From Flavobacterium franklandianum (GTDB lineage Bacteria > Bacteroidota > Bacteroidia > Flavobacteriales > Flavobacteriaceae), in assembly GCF_007097365.1 (NCBI RefSeq), contig NZ_VJZR01000008.1:1-64000 (forward strand): a stretch of DNA of 64,000 bases. The letters are read 5' to 3'. The notes under the pieces are model-generated. The model worked only from the letters and a program-made list of their open reading frames with translations, had not been told where the DNA came from and did no database searches. Both the position numbers and the translations under genes were made by a program. Each line of letters begins with the position of its first letter. The stretch's first letter is position 1. Shown piece by piece: positions 45,341-53,981 of this stretch.

Positions 45341-45961
45341 TTATAGTTTAGCCACTTCGTTATCAATCGATATTTTACAAATGATATGAAAATCGATTTT
45401 TATCCATTCGCTAACTTTTATCATTCCTAGCATTTTGGTTTCAGGAGTAAGACCAAAATCACGAATGCTTAATTTTTTGCAGCCATTTACGGTATATACA
45501 TCTCCAGTACTATTAAATGTGATAGGGATGATGTATTGTTTTGTTTTGCCTGTAATTGTAATGTTTACCAATGCTTCACCAGTATAAATTTTTCCTTTTT
45601 CGGAGATGGGTTGTACATCTAAATAATTGAGTTGAACTTGTAGAATAGGGTAGCTGTCCGATTTTAATAACTTTAAAAAATCTTTTAAAGCCATTGCATT
45701 ATTAGAATCAAAGTTTTTGACAACAACAGAAAGTTGGTTTTGACTTATTAATGTTTTGTTTTGATTTTGTGTAGTTACAACCGACAACTTGCTTCTACAG
45801 AGCTTATCTCCATTTTGGTAGATCTTGAAAGGTGTAATATTTGTTGATCCATTGATCGTTAAGGAACTGTTTTTTTGAATTTCGGCAGAAACTAATGTTT
45901 GTGCTGTCATTGATAAAGAAATTATGAAACTGAATGCCAGAAAATAAAGTAGCTTTTTCAT
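45341..45961 (-). CDS. YceI-family periplasmic protein (downstream copy)
   Basis: 206-residue secreted protein, signal peptide ending SMTAQ. The lipocalin-like YceI fold is diverged: SSLTINGSTNITPFKI, KDFLKLLKSDSYPILQVQL and GEALVNITITGKTKQYIIPITF. YceI proteins bind polyisoprenoid or amphiphilic lipids in a barrel pocket. It is the third gene of a YceI-barrel-YceI series and is separated from the barrel gene by a strong hairpin, so its expression may be reduced relative to the first two. Confidence 0.82.
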   Translation of the reverse strand: MKKLLYFLAFSFIISLSMTAQTLVSAEIQKNSSLTINGSTNITPFKIYQNGDKLCRSKLSVVTTQNQNKTLISQNQLSVVVKNFDSNNAMALKDFLKLLKSDSYPILQVQLNYLDVQPISEKGKIYTGEALVNITITGKTKQYIIPITFNSTGDVYTVNGCKKLSIRDFGLTPETKMLGMIKVSEWIKIDFHIICKISIDNEVAKL

Positions 45962-45991
45962 AATATAAAAATAATAATTTTAAGAAAAATA

Positions 45992-46020
45992 AAACTGGCA
46001 AGAGCGAATCTTGCCAGTTT
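45992..46020 (-). terminator. intra-operon terminator between barrel and YceI genes
   Basis: Perfect 11-bp stem AAACTGGCAAG / CTTGCCAGTTT followed on the minus strand by TATTTTTC. It lies between the barrel stop (46035) and the next ATG (45961). Confidence 0.88.
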
Positions 46021-46034
46021 CTAACAAAAATCAA

Positions 46035-47429
46035 CTAGAAACTAATAGTTGCTTCAAATACTAAACCTTTGAAATTACCACCATAAAAGTTGTTTGCATT
46101 TCCAGTAGGTACGTTTCCTGCAAATTGTGCGTAATCTTTATAGTTTTGACTAACATAATCTAATTTTGCTAAAATATTTTTAGTCATAAACCAACCAATG
46201 CTTGATTCAACTCTATTTACTGTAACTTCTTTAGCATCTGCATTAGATAGTTTTCCAGATACAGTATTGTATTTTGCCGCTATATAGAATTGTTCTGATT
46301 TTCCAAATCTGTAAACAACATCTCCAGCAAATTGGTTAGCAGTACGCTTGTCGTCAACACCAGCTTTATCTCCTCCTGAAGCTAATTCGATAGTTCCAAA
46401 GAATTCAAGACTTTTGTATTTTACAAATGGGTTAAACATAAGTGAAGTAGCCCAGTTTTTGAAACCAGGGTTGAAGGTTCCTTCTGGTGTAGCAGTTGCA
46501 TTGTAATTAGCAGCAACAGCAACACCGTTATTGGTGTACCCATTATTGTTCAATACACCCCAAAAACCAAATCCTGATCTAGAAGAAGAATATAAGTTTG
46601 AGTTACCTAAGTTTGCACTATGGTAGTAAGAACCTGTAAGTCTTACTCTCAAATCTTGGGCGATTTGTTTGTCATAACCTAATTTAGCCAAGATTGTTGG
46701 ACTAACTACTGTATTAGCATTAGGACCAGCGGTATAAACAACTTCTTTGATACCTTGATTTAAATTTCCATTTGTAACACCCAACATACTTACTAATCCG
46801 CTTCTGTTGTAATACACTTCCATACCCATTTCAGTAGTGAATGCATTCATAATATTGTTGCCAACAAATGCATTTCTAATCGTGCTACCGTTGTCAGAAC
46901 TTCTGAAGTGAGCATCACCAAAATTGTTTTCCATTTGTCCAATTTTGATTGTAGCGTATTTCATAATGCCTGCAAGGAAGTCTTTTTTGATGAAGTCTAA
47001 CTTGTCAATTTGTAAATATCCACCTCTTGCATAAGTTTCATTGTGGTGTCTTGAAGCTAAATAAATATCTAGATTTACTCTTACACCGTCAAACAATTGT
47101 GCTCCAAGGGTCATATCAGCTGCAGGAAGGTTAAAATTATTTTCTTGATTCATTAATCGATATCCAGCAATTTTTGAAGGTAGAGCAAAAGTTGCAGGTT
47201 GGTCATTAAACGAGTCTACGGCTTGATAATCCATATTAAATGCACCTCCTAAATCAATACTAAGACCTTTAAATTCAACGCTGTCTTTTTTTACGTCAAA
47301 TTGATTTATTCCAGTCTTGTCTCTTTTAATTTGATTTTGGATTTTACCAAAAGTAACCTGTTGTGCCATTATATTGCCAGAGAGGCAAATGGCGGCTATC
47401 ATTAAAGATGTTTTAAAAATTGTTTTCAT
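46035..47429 (-). CDS. porin-like outer-membrane barrel protein
   Basis: 464-residue protein, signal peptide ending NIMAQ. Alternating amphipathic strands (LTLGAQLFDGVRVNLDIYLASRHHNE-type, YATIKIGQMENNFGDAHFR, FYIAAKYNTVSGKLSNADAK) end in an aromatic Phe (GLVFEATISF), as expected for a 16-18-strand barrel. Ligand unknown. Encoded between two YceI genes; its stop is 74 bp before the downstream one. A role in moving small hydrophobic or amphiphilic compounds is an inference from context. Confidence 0.8.
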   Translation of the reverse strand: MKTIFKTSLMIAAICLSGNIMAQQVTFGKIQNQIKRDKTGINQFDVKKDSVEFKGLSIDLGGAFNMDYQAVDSFNDQPATFALPSKIAGYRLMNQENNFNLPAADMTLGAQLFDGVRVNLDIYLASRHHNETYARGGYLQIDKLDFIKKDFLAGIMKYATIKIGQMENNFGDAHFRSSDNGSTIRNAFVGNNIMNAFTTEMGMEVYYNRSGLVSMLGVTNGNLNQGIKEVVYTAGPNANTVVSPTILAKLGYDKQIAQDLRVRLTGSYYHSANLGNSNLYSSSRSGFGFWGVLNNNGYTNNGVAVAANYNATATPEGTFNPGFKNWATSLMFNPFVKYKSLEFFGTIELASGGDKAGVDDKRTANQFAGDVVYRFGKSEQFYIAAKYNTVSGKLSNADAKEVTVNRVESSIGWFMTKNILAKLDYVSQNYKDYAQFAGNVPTGNANNFYGGNFKGLVFEATISF

Positions 47430-47487
47430 AATTAGAATTTTAAATTGGTTATTGATTATATTTAGTTTATTGATTTACGAATTGATA

Positions 47488-48069
47488 TTATCCTTTAAAA
47501 GTTACGTCAAATTTAACCGTAATTGCATCGCCAGTTTTCATGGTACCTAGCATAGCTGTTGGTGGTTTCATTTTATAATCAGTCATTTTTAACGGAACAC
47601 TACCTTTAAGTTGGTAATCGCCTGATTTTGTGATTTTACCAATGGCTTTGATGCTGATTTTTCTTGTTGCTCCTGCAAAAGATAGATTTCCTGTCAATGT
47701 GATTTCGGTATCGTTGTCACTTAGTTTTGCTTGAGAAACATCTGTCAATTGAAAAACGATGTAAGGGTTCTTTTTGTAATCGAAGGCATCGTAAGTTTTG
47801 CCATCCATAATCCCGTTTCCACTTTTCAACGATTTAACTTCTATTTTTATAGTTATGGCGTTAATTTGTTTTGAACCGTTTATTCCTAATTCTCCGGTTA
47901 CTTTAGTTGGTTTCATATCCCAATCATGCACATTTGATGTTCCATGTACATTAATGAATGCGGCTGATGGAATGATATTATAATTTTGAGCAGTTACTTT
48001 ACCGCTAACACAAAACATGATACTTATAAAAAGAATCATAAAGTATTTTGAAAATTGAGTTTTTGACAT
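47488..48069 (-). CDS. YceI-family periplasmic protein (upstream copy)
   Basis: 193-residue secreted lipocalin-like YceI protein. The family start is HGTSNVHDWDMKPTKVTGEL, followed by MDGKTYDAFDYKKNPYIVFQL, ATRKISIKAIGKITKSGDYQL and KMTDYKMKPPTAMLGTMKTGD. This is a far closer match to the family than the copy at 45341. First gene of the series; TATCTTTG on the minus strand at 48143-48150 is a possible -7 element. Confidence 0.88.
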   Translation of the reverse strand: MSKTQFSKYFMILFISIMFCVSGKVTAQNYNIIPSAAFINVHGTSNVHDWDMKPTKVTGELGINGSKQINAITIKIEVKSLKSGNGIMDGKTYDAFDYKKNPYIVFQLTDVSQAKLSDNDTEITLTGNLSFAGATRKISIKAIGKITKSGDYQLKGSVPLKMTDYKMKPPTAMLGTMKTGDAITVKFDVTFKG

Positions 48070-48541
48070 TGTAATTGGATTTTAATTATTTTTTAATGGA
48101 TTAACATTTTTTTTTAGTTAATTCTGATTCATTTTTCTTGTACAAAGATATATTGGCAAATTAAATATAAACCTGATAATTATCATATTACTAGTTTTTT
48201 TTAAAAATTAAATATCTTTTTTTGATAAATAATTATATTATTAAGAGATAAAGTGATTTATTCGCAAACATCGTTTGTTTTTTATTATTAAAATAGGAGT
48301 TTTTTGTCTTGTTTTAAAAATTGAAATTTAAGGAGTTAATTAAATATTGTTGAAAAACATAAGTTATTTAGTATGATTTTTAACAATGCTTTATTTTCAA
48401 TAAAAACTTAATTTTAACTTAATATTTATAATTGAACTACAACGTTTTCTATTGGCAGTTGAGTCATTTTTTAAATATATTTTCTAAATATTTATTAATT
48501 CGATTAGATAATTCTATTTTTGCACCACAACACCCTTTATT
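48070..48541. other. divergent intergenic region
   Basis: About 470 bp, extremely AT-rich, no gene. It holds two -7-like elements: TATCTTTG (minus, 48143-48150) for the YceI gene and TATTTTTG (plus, 48515-48522) for pyrD. No clear -33 boxes or palindromes. Confidence 0.5.
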
Positions 48542-49564
48542 ATGTACAAACAAATTATACGTCCTATCTTTTTCTGTTTTGACCCTGAAAAAGTCCATTA
48601 TTTTACCTTTTCACTCATTCGAAATCTATCCAAAATACCCGGAATTCCATCCCTTTTTAGAGCATTATATGTTGTCGATGACAAACGATTGGAAACAGAA
48701 GTCTTTGGATTGAAGTTCAAGAATCCTATTGGATTGGCGGCTGGAATGGACAAAGACGCTTCATTGTATAATGAATTGTCTAACTTAGGTTTTGGATTTA
48801 TCGAAATTGGAACTATTACTCCAAAAGGGCAAGAGGGTAATCCTAAAAAGCGCATTTTTCGTTTGCTAGAAGATACTGCTCTTATTAATAGAATGGGGTT
48901 TAATAACGGTGGTGTTCAAGAAGCTGTCGAACGATTGAAGAAAAACAAAGGCGTTCTCATTGGCGGAAATATTGGAAAAAATAAAGTCACTCCAAACGAA
49001 AATGCTGTCGATGATTACTTGATTTGCTTCGATGCCTTATACGATTATGTGAATTATTTTGTGGTTAATGTGAGTTCACCTAATACACCCAATCTTCGCG
49101 AGTTACAGGAAAAAGAACCTTTGAAACAACTATTGCAAACGTTGCAAAATCAAAATTTGACCAAGCCAAAGCAAAAACCAATTCTTTTGAAAATCGCTCC
49201 AGATTTGACCGATACTCAATTGTTGGATATTATTGAAATTGTCAAAGAAACTAAAATTGCGGGCGTTATTGCTACCAATACCACTTTATCTCGTGAAGGT
49301 TTGCAATCGGAAAATAAAGTTGAAATGGGTGGAATGTCTGGAAAACCATTGAAAAATCGTTCGACTGAAGTAATCCGTTTTCTTTCCGAAAAAAGTAATA
49401 AAGCCTTTCCAATTATTGGAGTTGGTGGAATCCATTCAGCGGATGATGCGATTGAAAAATTGGAAGCAGGAGCGAGTTTAATCCAATTGTATACAGGATT
49501 TATCTACGAAGGACCAGGTTTGATAAAGGCAATCAATAAGAAGATTTTAGCCAAAATGTACTAA
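48542..49564 (+). CDS. pyrD: dihydroorotate dehydrogenase (quinone), class 2
   Basis: 340-residue membrane-associated flavoenzyme, oxidising dihydroorotate with quinone in pyrimidine synthesis. The class 2 N-terminal extension ([22 protein letters not shown]) is present. [34 protein letters not shown] with the catalytic serine, [18 protein letters not shown] and [22 protein letters not shown] are all canonical. The 3' end overlaps the convergent DUF3307 gene by 18 bp. Confidence 0.95.
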   Translation: MYKQIIRPIFFCFDPEKVHYFTFSLIRNLSKIPGIPSLFRALYVVDDKRLETEVFGLKFKNPIGLAAGMDKDASLYNELSNLGFGFIEIGTITPKGQEGNPKKRIFRLLEDTALINRMGFNNGGVQEAVERLKKNKGVLIGGNIGKNKVTPNENAVDDYLICFDALYDYVNYFVVNVSSPNTPNLRELQEKEPLKQLLQTLQNQNLTKPKQKPILLKIAPDLTDTQLLDIIEIVKETKIAGVIATNTTLSREGLQSENKVEMGGMSGKPLKNRSTEVIRFLSEKSNKAFPIIGVGGIHSADDAIEKLEAGASLIQLYTGFIYEGPGLIKAINKKILAKMY

Positions 49565-50260
49565 TCCGAATTGCACCAAAAGTCCTATCAATAAAGCGAG
49601 TCCGAAACTTAGAAGCGTTCCGATAAGTACATACTCAGTCAGTTTTCTGTCTTTGGCTTCTTTCAAATCGCCAAAGCGAAAGATGGATTTTGCAGCCAAT
49701 AAAAATCCAATGGCTTCGAAATGTCCTGTGAGAATAAAGCAAAAAACAAACAAGCGTTCGAATATTCCGATATAATTTCCAGCATTTTCCAGCGAATCAT
49801 CGTTTTTATAGTTGCTTTCAGGTGTCCAAATAGAAATAGTATTTTTGATGATTATCGAAGTGGGTTTTGTAAGGAATAAAATTCCAGTAATCAGTATCCA
49901 AAACTGATTGTCGAAGACGGAAAAATCAACGGTTAAATTTTTATAAAGGCTTACAATTAGTACAATAGTTATCAAATGCAGCATTTGATCAATAACAAAC
50001 CAATTTCGTTTTGTATTCTTTTTTTGAAATTGCAATTTCAAAAAATCTATAAATCCGTGTGCTAAAGCTAATGCTAGTGCAAACCAGCCAAAAGCCAATT
50101 CGCCAACGAACAACCAAGCTAAAATTCCGTGTAAAAAGGTATGAATGTAAAGGTATATGCTTCTGTGTTTTTTACTTTCTTTATCCAAAACCCAAGAGGT
50201 AGGTTGCAATAAAAAATCGCCTAACAAATGCGCCAAAAGCAGTTTTACAAAAATAATCAT
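49547..50260 (-). CDS. DUF3307 membrane protein
   Basis: 237-residue inner-membrane protein with about seven helices. Histidine and aspartate pairs recur in the helices: HLLGD, HTFLH, HGFID and DQMLH, each with three residues between, which suggests a membrane metal site. Function unknown (DUF3307). Its ATG overlaps the satD stop by 4 bp, so the two are translationally coupled and presumably act together. Confidence 0.85.
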   Translation of the reverse strand: MIIFVKLLLAHLLGDFLLQPTSWVLDKESKKHRSIYLYIHTFLHGILAWLFVGELAFGWFALALALAHGFIDFLKLQFQKKNTKRNWFVIDQMLHLITIVLIVSLYKNLTVDFSVFDNQFWILITGILFLTKPTSIIIKNTISIWTPESNYKNDDSLENAGNYIGIFERLFVFCFILTGHFEAIGFLLAAKSIFRFGDLKEAKDRKLTEYVLIGTLLSFGLALLIGLLVQFGLVHFG

Positions 50261-50868
50261 ACGCTGATGGTTTTGATTTTATTTCTGAAATATTTTTCTA
50301 TTTCCATTACTAAATCAAATTGGGCACGTTTTCTTCTTCGGCTAACTGCTGCTTGATTGATGCCTAATTTTACACCAATTTCTTCCTGTGAAAGAGATGG
50401 GTTTTCAATGGCTGCCAAAACAAATTCAGCCGATTGTGCCAACCAATTATTCATAAAAGTCAGTCCCAATCGCAACATCAAATTGATTTCGGCATCAAAT
50501 CCTTCATTGCCCGAATTAATGGCTAAATTGATTTTTTGTTTCTTTAAAGTTTCAAAAACTTCGCCAGAACGTGAAAAAGCGGTTCCGTTGCTTTCCGAAA
50601 TTTTCTTGGACTTATAAGTCATTTCTCCAAAACCAATACTCATTCTGACATCTAACTTTATAGATTTAAAATAAGATTTAATTTGCAGTGCTATTATCAA
50701 AGCTTCTTCTGGATTTTTGATTTCCAATTGGAATTCATCGCCTCTGTAAATCTCCCATTCTACTGGGTTTTTGCCAAAAGTATTCAATAATTTCTTTAAA
50801 CCATCTATCCAAATTTTGGATGATAATTTCCTAGAATTGACGATATCTCCTGTAATTATGCCTATCAT
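50257..50868 (-). CDS. SatD-family regulator (cyclase-like domain plus HTH)
   Basis: 203-residue SatD-family protein. Residues ~1-125 resemble a nucleotidyl-cyclase or GGDEF-type palm: IITGDIVNSRKL (D8), YRGDEFQLEIK (D44), VRMSIGFGEMTY and NGTAFSRSGEVFETL, the order and spacing of the two metal aspartates and the GxxxxR-type segment of class III cyclases. Residues ~155-185 are a helix-turn-helix: LSQEEIGVKLGINQAAVSRR. Cyclase activity is unproven. The promoter ends at the ATG, so the mRNA is probably leaderless. Three ATTAC-N8-GTAAT sites lie directly upstream and are likely operators for the protein itself. Confidence 0.8.
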   Translation of the reverse strand: MIGIITGDIVNSRKLSSKIWIDGLKKLLNTFGKNPVEWEIYRGDEFQLEIKNPEEALIIALQIKSYFKSIKLDVRMSIGFGEMTYKSKKISESNGTAFSRSGEVFETLKKQKINLAINSGNEGFDAEINLMLRLGLTFMNNWLAQSAEFVLAAIENPSLSQEEIGVKLGINQAAVSRRRKRAQFDLVMEIEKYFRNKIKTISV

Positions 50869-50872
50869 ATTT

Positions 50873-50905
50873 CAAAAGTAATTAAAAAATGGATTCGAAA
50901 AACAA
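50873..50905 (-). promoter_or_regulatory. satD promoter, predicted leaderless start
   Basis: Minus strand: TTG (-33, 50903-50905), 22-bp spacer, TACTTTTG (-7, 50873-50880). The expected start is about 5-7 bp on, at the ATG (50868). Confidence 0.6.
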
Positions 50906-50913
50906 TTTATTTA

Positions 50914-50993
50914 AATATTACCAAAAAACGTAATAATAGAAAATATTACCAAAAAGCGTAATAATATAAAATATTACTAAAAAGCGTAATATT
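50914..50993. promoter_or_regulatory. three-iteron operator upstream of satD
   Basis: Three copies of ATTAC-N8-GTAAT at 50917-50934, 50945-50962 and 50973-50990, spaced exactly 28 bp apart. The N8 spacers are CAAAAAAC, CAAAAAGC and TAAAAAGC. The first iteron begins 9 bp upstream of the -33 box. Confidence 0.8.
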
Positions 50994-51052
50994 CAATTTT
51001 TTGTAAATGAAAGAAAAATGAATAAGCTAAAATATCGTTCATTAAAACACTT

Positions 51053-51115
51053 TAAATTTTTAAACATTTTTAAACATTTTTAAACATTTTTAAACTTTTA
51101 AACTTTTAAACTTTC
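51053..51115 (+). repeat. phased AAACATTTTT tandem repeat
   Basis: AAAC units start at 51062, 51072, 51082, 51092, 51100 and 51108: three at 10-bp, two at 8-bp spacing. The array ends 2 bp before the -7 element TATCTTTG (51117-51124) of the HMG-CoA lyase gene. Same word set as at 37753-37860. Confidence 0.75.
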
Positions 51116-51131
51116 TTATCTTTGAATTTCT

Positions 51132-51995
51132 ATGGAAGCAATAAAAATTATCGAATGTCCACGAGATGCGATGCAAGGAATAAAAGCATTTATTCCAACT
51201 GATAGGAAAGTGGCATACATTCAATCTTTGTTGCGTGTGGGTTTTGATACTATCGATTTTGGTAGTTTTGTTTCGCCCAAAGCTATTCCGCAAATGCAAG
51301 ATACTGCCGAAGTTTTGGCACAATTAGATTTATCACAAACACAAAGTAAATTATTGGCTATAATTGCCAATACGCAAGGCGCAATCGCTGCTTCGCAACA
51401 CCAACCCATTCACTATTTAGGTTTTCCCTTTTCAATTTCGGAGAATTTTCAAATGCGGAATACGCATAAAACTATAGCCGAATCCTTGGTCACTTTGCAA
51501 GAAATTTTGGAAATTGCCGATATACAGAATAAAGAGGTTGTAGTTTACCTTTCGATGGGGTTTGGAAATCCATATGGTGATCCTTGGAATGTGGAAATAG
51601 TAGGTGAATGGACAGAGAATCTTTCGAATATGGGAGTTAAAATCTTGTCACTTTCAGACACAGTTGGCAGTTCAACGCCAGATATAATTCAATATTTATT
51701 TTCGAATTTGATTCCAAAATTCCAAAATATAGAATTTGGTGCTCATTTGCATACCACGCCCGACAAATGGTTTGAGAAAATCGATGCGGCTTACAATGCA
51801 GGTTGTCGCCGTTTTGATGGTGCAATTCAAGGTTTTGGAGGTTGTCCGATGGCGAAAGATATGCTTACAGGTAATATGCCTACCGAGAAATTGCTGTCTT
51901 ATTTTAATTCCAAAAAAGAAAAAACTAATTTGAGAGCTATGAGTTTTGAAAGCGCTTATAACGAAGCTTCAAAGTTGTTTGGTGCTTTTCATTAA
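51132..51995 (+). CDS. hydroxymethylglutaryl-CoA lyase
   Basis: 287-residue TIM-barrel enzyme that cleaves HMG-CoA to acetyl-CoA and acetoacetate in leucine breakdown. IIECPRDAMQGIKAFIPT carries the catalytic Arg-Asp, VDTIDFGSFVSPKAIPQMQD-type text follows (FDTIDFGSFVSPKAIPQMQ), GAHLHTT is the metal HxH, and FGGCPMAKDMLTGN has the active-site Cys. TATCTTTG ends 7 bp before the ATG, so the leader is at most a few nt. First gene of a unit with the two genes that follow. Confidence 0.93.
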   Translation: MEAIKIIECPRDAMQGIKAFIPTDRKVAYIQSLLRVGFDTIDFGSFVSPKAIPQMQDTAEVLAQLDLSQTQSKLLAIIANTQGAIAASQHQPIHYLGFPFSISENFQMRNTHKTIAESLVTLQEILEIADIQNKEVVVYLSMGFGNPYGDPWNVEIVGEWTENLSNMGVKILSLSDTVGSSTPDIIQYLFSNLIPKFQNIEFGAHLHTTPDKWFEKIDAAYNAGCRRFDGAIQGFGGCPMAKDMLTGNMPTEKLLSYFNSKKEKTNLRAMSFESAYNEASKLFGAFH

Positions 51996-52047
51996 ATACT
52001 AAAAATGAAATAGTTTCGTTAAAATATAACCCCAATAGATTGATTGT

Positions 52048-52584
52048 ATGAATAAATTTTTCAGAATATATGTCCTAACCCTTTTATTTTTATCGTGTTC
52101 CAGCGATTTAGATTTCGACCAAGCCAATGACCTAAAGTTGGAACCTATTTTTGTAGCAAATCTGGCTGCTTTTGATATTCAGGCCAATCAATTTGTAATT
52201 GGTGGAGTCGAGCAACCTTTGGTTGGTGATGTTGTGAATTTCAAAGTTTTTAACGATGTTGATTTTACGAATAATCTTAGCCGAACCGATTTGTATTTTG
52301 AATTTAACAACACCATAAACAGAGGGTTTTCTATAAATTTGCATTTGCTTGATGCGAATAATGTTAAACTTCATACGATTCCATTTACTGTGCCTGCTTA
52401 CACACCTGGACAGTCTCCTGTGACCAAAACCGAAATATTTGAAAATGCTAAACTCGACATACTGAAAAAAACTGAAAAAATAGCTTTTGTTATTGCGATA
52501 ATGCCAGGAATTCCATTGACTAGTAATAGTTTGGGAAGTCTAAAAATGCGTTCCAGTGCCACCATTTATTTTGCGGTACAATGA
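52048..52584 (+). CDS. lipoprotein of unknown function
   Basis: 178-residue lipoprotein with lipobox FLSC followed by SSDLDFDQAND. The mature region (LAAFDIQANQFVIGGVEQPL, STDLYFEFNNTINRGFSINLHLLD-type beta-rich text) has no recognised domain. It overlaps the next gene by 4 bp, as partners often do; DUF5723 proteins are commonly preceded by such a lipoprotein in flavobacteria. Confidence 0.75.
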   Translation: MNKFFRIYVLTLLFLSCSSDLDFDQANDLKLEPIFVANLAAFDIQANQFVIGGVEQPLVGDVVNFKVFNDVDFTNNLSRTDLYFEFNNTINRGFSINLHLLDANNVKLHTIPFTVPAYTPGQSPVTKTEIFENAKLDILKKTEKIAFVIAIMPGIPLTSNSLGSLKMRSSATIYFAVQ

Positions 52585-53972
52585 GAAAGTTCCGCTTAAT
52601 TTTGATTTTTTTGGTATCCATCAGTTGTTTTTCACAGAACAAGCAAATCTTATACAACTTCAATTCGGTGCCACAATCTATGTTGACCAATCCGGGATCT
52701 GATGTAAATTACAATTGGTTTGTTGGCTTTCCTTTGTTGTCTGGAATTTCTACAAATGTTGGCTCTAGTGGCTTTTCGGTTTATGATTTATTTGCCAATA
52801 ATGGAGTAGATTTTAATGTCAAATTACGGAATGTTGTCTTCTCAACTTCCAGAAACGACAAAGTCTCATTGAATGAACAATTAGAAATTTTTAGCGGTGG
52901 ATTTAAATTAGGTGATTGGCAAAGCAACTCTTATATTTCCTTCGGGATGTACCAAGAATTAGATGTTTTGACTTATATGCCTAAAGATTATGCGATATTA
53001 GCTTTGGATGGAAATGAAGATTATCTGGGTAAAGTTTTTGATATGAGCGATTTGAATGCCAGAGGCGAATTACTTTCGGTTTTTCATCTTGGGTATCATA
53101 AGAAAGTAAGCGAAAAATTAATTCTTGGCGCTCGCGGAAAGATTTATTCCAGTATTTTTAATGTGTCTTCGACTAAAAATTCGGGCTATTTTTATACTAT
53201 TCAAGGGACAAATACTATTTATGACCAAGTGATTTCAGCTAATGCATTGGTCAACACGTCTGGATTCACAAATTACATCGATAATTACTCAGGCAATGCC
53301 AAAAGTGATATTATGAAAAAGACTTTATTCGGAGGAAATCTGGGTTTGGGATTGGATTTAGGACTGACTTATTATCCAAAAGAAAAGCTTCAATTCACAG
53401 CAAGTTTAATAGATATTGGCTTTATAAGTCATACCAAAGAAATCGAAAGTTATCGATTAAAAGGATATTATAACTATGTTGGATTAACCCCAGATTTTGT
53501 ACTTGGTAACTCGAATGATATCTTAGATGAATTTAGCGAAGCCATTCCTTTAGACAGTTTGCATACAAAATATACCACTTGGCGGCCTTTGAAATTCAAT
53601 TCTTCGATTCAATATTCTTTTGGCGATGGAAGAGGCTCGGATTGTAATTGTACGGGTAATAATGAAAATAAATATCCAAATTCTGTAGGTGCACAATTGT
53701 TTGCAATGTCAACACCAAGAACTCCTCTTATGGCGCTAACAGCTTTTTATAGAAGACAAATTTTCGATTCTTTAGAAATGAAAGCCACTTATACGGTAGA
53801 TTCTTTTTCTGCTAAAAACATTGGATTAGGATTGTCAACCACCCTTGGAAAAGTCAATTTTTATCTCCTTGCCGACAACCTTTTGGAATATAGAGACATT
53901 AGCAAAGCCAATAGTTTGTCCTTTCAATTGGGTTTAAATATTATTTTTCCAAATAAAAACACGCCTAATTAA
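52581..53972 (+). CDS. DUF5723 outer-membrane protein
   Basis: 463-residue protein, signal peptide ending SCFSQ. Family text: LYNFNSVPQSMLTNPGSDVNYNWFVGFPLLSGI and the phrases LHLGYHKKVSEKLILGARGKIYSS-like and NGVDFNVKLRNV. Beta-rich, PorP/SprF-like shape, presumably an outer-membrane barrel. Overlaps the upstream lipoprotein by 4 bp. Its stop lies inside a bidirectional terminator stem. Confidence 0.85.
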   Translation: MRKFRLILIFLVSISCFSQNKQILYNFNSVPQSMLTNPGSDVNYNWFVGFPLLSGISTNVGSSGFSVYDLFANNGVDFNVKLRNVVFSTSRNDKVSLNEQLEIFSGGFKLGDWQSNSYISFGMYQELDVLTYMPKDYAILALDGNEDYLGKVFDMSDLNARGELLSVFHLGYHKKVSEKLILGARGKIYSSIFNVSSTKNSGYFYTIQGTNTIYDQVISANALVNTSGFTNYIDNYSGNAKSDIMKKTLFGGNLGLGLDLGLTYYPKEKLQFTASLIDIGFISHTKEIESYRLKGYYNYVGLTPDFVLGNSNDILDEFSEAIPLDSLHTKYTTWRPLKFNSSIQYSFGDGRGSDCNCTGNNENKYPNSVGAQLFAMSTPRTPLMALTAFYRRQIFDSLEMKATYTVDSFSAKNIGLGLSTTLGKVNFYLLADNLLEYRDISKANSLSFQLGLNIIFPNKNTPN

Positions 53973-53981
53973 ATCGTGTTT
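53957..53981. terminator. bidirectional terminator overlapping two stop codons
   Basis: AAACACG / CGTGTTT stem (53957-53963, 53975-53981) with TATTTTTG on the plus side and TTTTTATTT on the minus side. It covers the stops of the DUF5723 gene and, by 2 bp, of the ATPase gene. Confidence 0.7.

Noticed and set aside
50914..50993. Three iterons considered as a short CRISPR array
   Set aside because: Repeat period is 28 bp with only ~5 bp of variable sequence between units, no spacers of normal length, and no cas genes in the window.
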